64,000 nt of DNA from Diatrype stigma. Taxonomy: Eukaryota > Ascomycota > Sordariomycetes > Xylariales > Diatrypaceae. Below are positions 60,077 to 64,000 of the stretch, piece after piece. The first letter of the stretch is position 1. Each line of letters begins with the position of its first letter. The notes under the pieces are model-generated. The model was not told the DNA's origin and did no database searches. It saw only the letters and a program-made list of their open reading frames with translations. Both the position numbers and the translations under genes were made by a program. The stretch lies in the NCBI GenBank assembly GCA_022225965.2, contig JAKJXP020000028.1, positions 62,001 through 126,000 on the forward strand, given 5' to 3'.

Positions 60077-61610
60077 ATGAACACTGGTGCGACATTATCA
60101 CAGGGCATGAGAACAGGTACTAGACGATATCGCATTTTCACGGCGTTCCTTGGCGAAATGAACGAGCATGAACTTCACGGCGCCGGTTGGGTAACTTGAC
60201 GGTTTGTCATGGCATCTATTTATACCCTGGGAAGATCAGAAGATCGGCATTATTTACACGGCTAGCAGCATCATATCTACTTTCGCATGTCATTGGGCGT
60301 TTCTGCTATCGAGCGCTTTCGCGGTGCTTCTTGTTGGGATTCAGGCTCTTGCGAGTAGCAGGACCTGGATGTTTTGGCTGGTGTTGTTTGTGGGACATGT
60401 TTAGATAAAGCAGCTCTGTATTAGCTAAGGGGTTGCAAGTGTTCAAGTAGACATTGTGCGAGAAGCAGTGTAGCAAGTATTATTCTAGGAATTGGCAGAG
60501 AGTACGCAGTAGTGTCTAAACAGATGAAACGACAGTCGATAGCTAGGACAATTGGCATAAGGATTATTCCTCGGCAGTCCGCAACAGTGAACATGAAGGT
60601 GTTACATGAAGATAAGCTTGCTAGTTGAGGTTCTAGTACTCGACTACAAAGTGCGTGTCCGAGTAGAATACCATTTAGTATTCGTATACGATATCTGAGG
60701 CCCAATGCCATGCATGATTCCAATCGAAACACGGGCAGGACTTTAAGACACAGCATGTTATGTCAGCAGAAACTATCTAACAGCGACCCAGTAGGTTTAT
60801 AATGCAGGTACTGCTAGCGAAAAAAAGACTGCGTTCAACTTTTTTTCTCGGCACACGTAAATGGTCAGGACGTCCTAGAGGAAATGAGAGACGGGTCTTG
60901 ATGATAAGGAATGGTGCCTGGTTTGAAGATAATGAGAAGGAGAAGGGAGGGACGGGGCGAGGAAGGGGATAAAGAGGTTTTATAAAACTTTTTGCTGTGG
61001 CGGTGTGCTGGTGTGGGGTACTGCTGATTGTGCGGTGCTGTGGCTGTATGTGGTGGTGGTGGTGGTGGGGGGGGGGGGGGGGTTGTGGTGGGACAGGTGG
61101 CTGATTACATAACAGTAGGGAAAAGGGGGAGACGGAGGAGACGGAGTGTTCCTCGTAGAACTGTCGAGGCTACATTGTATATATCAACCAACCCCTTAGT
61201 TCCGTCTCGTACGAGTCTTCCTTACCTTCCATAAAGTTTCATACTACTAGTCAAACGGGACCACACAGCGACCCCGTGCACGCGGCTGGACTTGAGTCTT
61301 CCAGAGAGAAAGCCCCGCTGCCCCCAGAGAGGAAGCATCGATCCTTTGTATAAATACGACAAGAACGGTTACATCAAGCCAAAGACTCCTCGCCGTTTTG
61401 CTCCGCTGTCCCCTTTCCCACTGGTCCATGTGCAGGCATTCTGAAGCATTCCAACCGGACAACACGTTGCGTTAGTAGAATCCCTGATGACTTAAGTCAT
61501 GATGAACATGTATTTTATGTTGGCAATTGCCTGGCCACCCCGCGCTCGTGAAGCGAACATAGCTAAAATGTCAAATCTGTAAGCAATCTCCTTGATAACC
61601 CCATCCCTCA
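60077..61610. other. intergenic region between convergent genes
   Basis: 3' flanks of the RING+PHD and 2OG oxygenase genes. Hydrophobic frames near 60187-60408 have no ATG in a suitable place. A GGT array and a G16 run lie at 61051-61082. Confidence 0.55.
61051..61082 (+). repeat. TGG array followed by G16
   Basis: Five TGG triplets run into 16 consecutive G (61067-61082). It is a strong G-quadruplex candidate on the plus strand. Confidence 0.9.
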
Positions 61611-63145
61611 TCAGTATGTGGTCGCCAGTCTCTGGACGAGATACTCGCCGCTGTTGATGCCCTGGTACTTCAGGTCCTTCTCCGTCTCGTACGTGCCCGG
61701 GATGGCTTTGATGTAGCTCTTGAAGTTCGGGTTGCAGAAATAGCTGTGTCCGATTTATTGGGCCAGGTCAGCATTCCTGCGTACATTGCATTCTCATAAG
61801 GAGGATAGCGAGGGCTGGGAAAATGCATGGCCTCCTGTCTGTCTGTCTGTCTGTCTGTCTGCGAGTCTAGGCCCAGTAGGAAGAGTGGGTAAGTACTCAC
61901 GCAATGCTGTACCGAGCCGGGTGGACGGGGCCATCTCCAGCAGGGGGCTCGACGACGCGGTGGATGGTGCTCTTGATTCTGTCGTTGCTCCACCGCGCCA
62001 GCAGGTCGCCCGCGTTGACGACGCAGGTGTCCTCGATCGGGGTGGCGTCGACGAAGACGCCCGTCGGGCTTTGCACTTGAAGCCCACCCCTGAGAATACC
62101 CAATGTCAGCGAATATTTACGTGCAAAGGGAGGGGTCCATATAAGTAAAGCTTGACAGCAGGCCAGTGTCGTTTGACCTAGTACTTATAGAAGGGAGGCA
62201 TGCATAGAAAACTGGACGAGCGATATATCCTAAAACGTAATACGACGGTTGACACGGAAACCAACAACAGGAGACCTCCAGGGGACCCCTTGATGGGGGG
62301 AGGGGAAGAAACGGATAAAGAAGGAAAAAAAGTACTTGCCGGGAGTCCTGGAACAGCAGGGTGATAGAGCCGAAGTCGCTGTGGGCGCCAGCCCGCACCT
62401 GGCCGGGGTTGGCCTGGAAGACGTCCTTGGGGACCTCGGGGTAGTGGAGCAGGCGGAGGGTGTTGTCGCCCTCGTCGGTGTAGGCGTCGAACCACTGCTC
62501 GTCGATGCCGAGGCCGACGGCGATGGCGCGCATGACCTCGACGTGGAGCTGCTTGCAGCGGTCGTGGAAGTCGAGCATGGTGCTCTTGAAGCCGATCTCC
62601 CTCAGCTCCCCCTCCCCGTCCTCGGGCGGCCAGATGTTCGGGTGGTCCGGGTCGCCCTCGCGCCCGATCTCGACGCTCTCCTTCAGGTCGGGCGCGGCGG
62701 CCCGCAGCCGCGCCACCGCCTCGGCGTCCGTCAGCGACGTCGTCTTCTCGCGCCCGGGCGCCGAGTACCCCCGGTTCGCCTCGGGCGTCGTCCACCCCTG
62801 CGCCAGCTTGGCCGCCGCCGGCTGCCGGAAGTACGCGGCCGACGCGGCGAAGGCGCGCTGCCGCGCCTCCGGCCCGATCGGCAGGCCCTTGAGGTAGATG
62901 AACCCCGCCGTCTGGAAGCCCTGAAGGATCGCGTCCGCCGTCTCCTGGCGCTGCTGGGGGCTCCCGTGGAGGAAGCGGGAGAAGTCGATGAGCTGTTGTT
63001 TATGGTTGTTTTCGTGGGCGTCGATTCAGAATGGTTAGCCTATACGTATTCTCCGAAATAAAAAAAAGGACACGGACGGGGGTTACGGATTACGTGTGCA
63101 TACGGGGATAACGAGTCCCTCACTTTTCACTGCCGCGGACTCCAT
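61611..63145 (-). CDS. 2-oxoglutarate/Fe(II)-dependent dioxygenase (IPNS-like)
   Basis: Exons 63145-63104, 62992-62340, 62089-61901 and 61743-61611 give 338 residues. The N-terminal DIOX_N part begins VIPLIDFSRFL. The jelly-roll core shows the iron ligands His218 and Asp220 (HSDFGSITLL) and His275 (STIHRVV), and the 2-oxoglutarate-binding Arg291-x-Ser293 (RYS). The enzyme oxidises an unknown small molecule with O2 and 2-oxoglutarate in the cytosol; relatives include isopenicillin N synthase and plant-type oxidases. Intron 2 (62339-62090) needs a GC donor (CCCG|GCAAGT): the overlapping GT gives the wrong frame, while GC restores DSRGGLQVQSP. Intron 3 holds a CTGT microsatellite (61835-61861). 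No biosynthetic cluster is seen around it. Confidence 0.9.
61835..61861. repeat. CTGT microsatellite in an intron
   Basis: Nearly seven perfect CTGT units inside intron 3 (61900-61744, minus strand) of the dioxygenase gene. Confidence 0.9.
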
Positions 63146-64000
63146 CGTTTCTCGCTTCTTGTTTTCGAAGGAACCAAAGCGGGTTGGATAAACTACGTGT
63201 ATGCGGGTTCGAAGTGTGGTGAATGATAGGTAGTACCACTCGAAATCGACGTCGTGTACAAATAAATACTGCCGAATTACGAAAATTCACGCAAGAGCCT
63301 TCTGAGAGCCTCTTAGGGGTTTGAGGTTTGAAAGAAGCTTTATGAAGGGGAACTATAAAGAACCGGCCACCTCCGACGATGGATGATCCGGTTCTCGTCT
63401 CACACAGCTTTATCTCGACTACTCGGCAATGAAGCGACGAGCGAACTTCGGAAAGGAAGGTAGCTGATAACCACGGTCGGGGTCTTGAGATAGTAGCTAA
63501 GATTGAGCTCTGATATGACCAGGCCGAAAGGGTGGTTTTACGAGACTAGGAAGATAACCGTTTAGTGGAATACAGACGTAGGGCAGAGATATTATATGCC
63601 ACTTTATCTAACAGCCATATGTTGCAGGGCGATCCGGGTGCAGAACACGGGGATAATTCCCCGATCTGATACATGCCAGTCCCGGTGTGGTATCACTGCA
63701 TTGTGATGGCTGTCATACTTGTGTATAATGGTCCCCGCCTTGCAGATAAGAAGGGGGTAAGTTGCAGGATGGGATAGATAGGAGAGAGGGGGATAGAGGA
63801 GGATTGAGGGGGGATCTTGCATGTGGGGTCTTAGATCTACATTTAAAGTTAATAGATCGGGGAAGAAGCATGTTCAACTATGAACCTAGATACCAGATAC
63901 CGGTATTTGGTAGGTAATCACCCACCAAAGCTCACCGTGTATACACCTCCGGATATTAAATCAAGTACTATAGACCTCATCGACTAACAACTTAGCCTTA
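63146..64000. other. upstream region of the dioxygenase, no gene seen
   Basis: Promoter side of the dioxygenase and the window edge. A frame at 63604-63822 (minus) covers G/A-rich tandem sequence and is not convincing. Confidence 0.55.

Noticed and set aside
60187..60408. Hydrophobic frames after the RING+PHD gene
   Set aside because: The hydrophobic frame has no ATG at its start and sits in the expected 3' UTR.

Overview
The window looks like nuclear DNA of a filamentous ascomycete, probably a Sordariomycete. Genes are separated by long non-coding stretches. Introns are short (49-250 bp) with GT..AG ends and CTAAC/CTAAT branch sites. The proteins have the familiar fungal layout (Utp16-type U3 factor, Rmd1/Sif DUF155 protein, INO80-type HMG protein, NRPS-like enzyme). 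No bacterial operon signals were seen. Splice sites were placed by eye and checked by reading frame and family conservation; they have not been tested against RNA.

Layout. 1-1012: 3' part of a Cdc4/Fbw7-like WD40 gene, cut by the window edge. 3583-4632: intron-less Fic-domain gene. 4633-14687: ten gene-free kilobases with tandem microrepeats, a 61-bp tRNA-like insert with a target duplication, and a 188-bp TA-flanked MITE-like element. 14719-19656: a 1625-residue enzyme with adenylation, carrier and three membrane-embedded left-handed beta-helix (LbH) domains, the layout of epsilon-poly-lysine synthase. 20792-28879: Sel1/TPR protein, Utp16-like nucleolar protein and a RING/PH/vWA protein with the domain order of Ste5/Far1 scaffolds. 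28880-40850: twelve gene-free kilobases. 40851-53598: CCT theta, Nhp10-like HMG protein, DUF155 membrane protein, saccharopine-dehydrogenase-like oxidoreductase and ribosomal protein eL43. 57985-63145: RING+PHD protein and a 2-oxoglutarate/Fe(II) oxygenase.

The genes do not form one pathway: most are housekeeping (ribosome biogenesis, translation, chaperonin, chromatin, ubiquitin). The accessory genes are the Fic protein, the NRPS-like enzyme and the 2OG oxygenase, each standing next to a gene-poor stretch.

The two strongest observations are a one-nucleotide exon in eL43, which is the simplest model that gives the canonical 92-residue protein and its first zinc-finger cysteine, and the poly-lysine-synthase-like architecture joined to an adenylation domain that looks like an acyl-CoA ligase. 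Other points are a GC-AG intron, a vWA domain without its MIDAS aspartate, a RING split by 88 residues, and about tenfold over-use of the palindrome ACCTAGGT in intergenic DNA.
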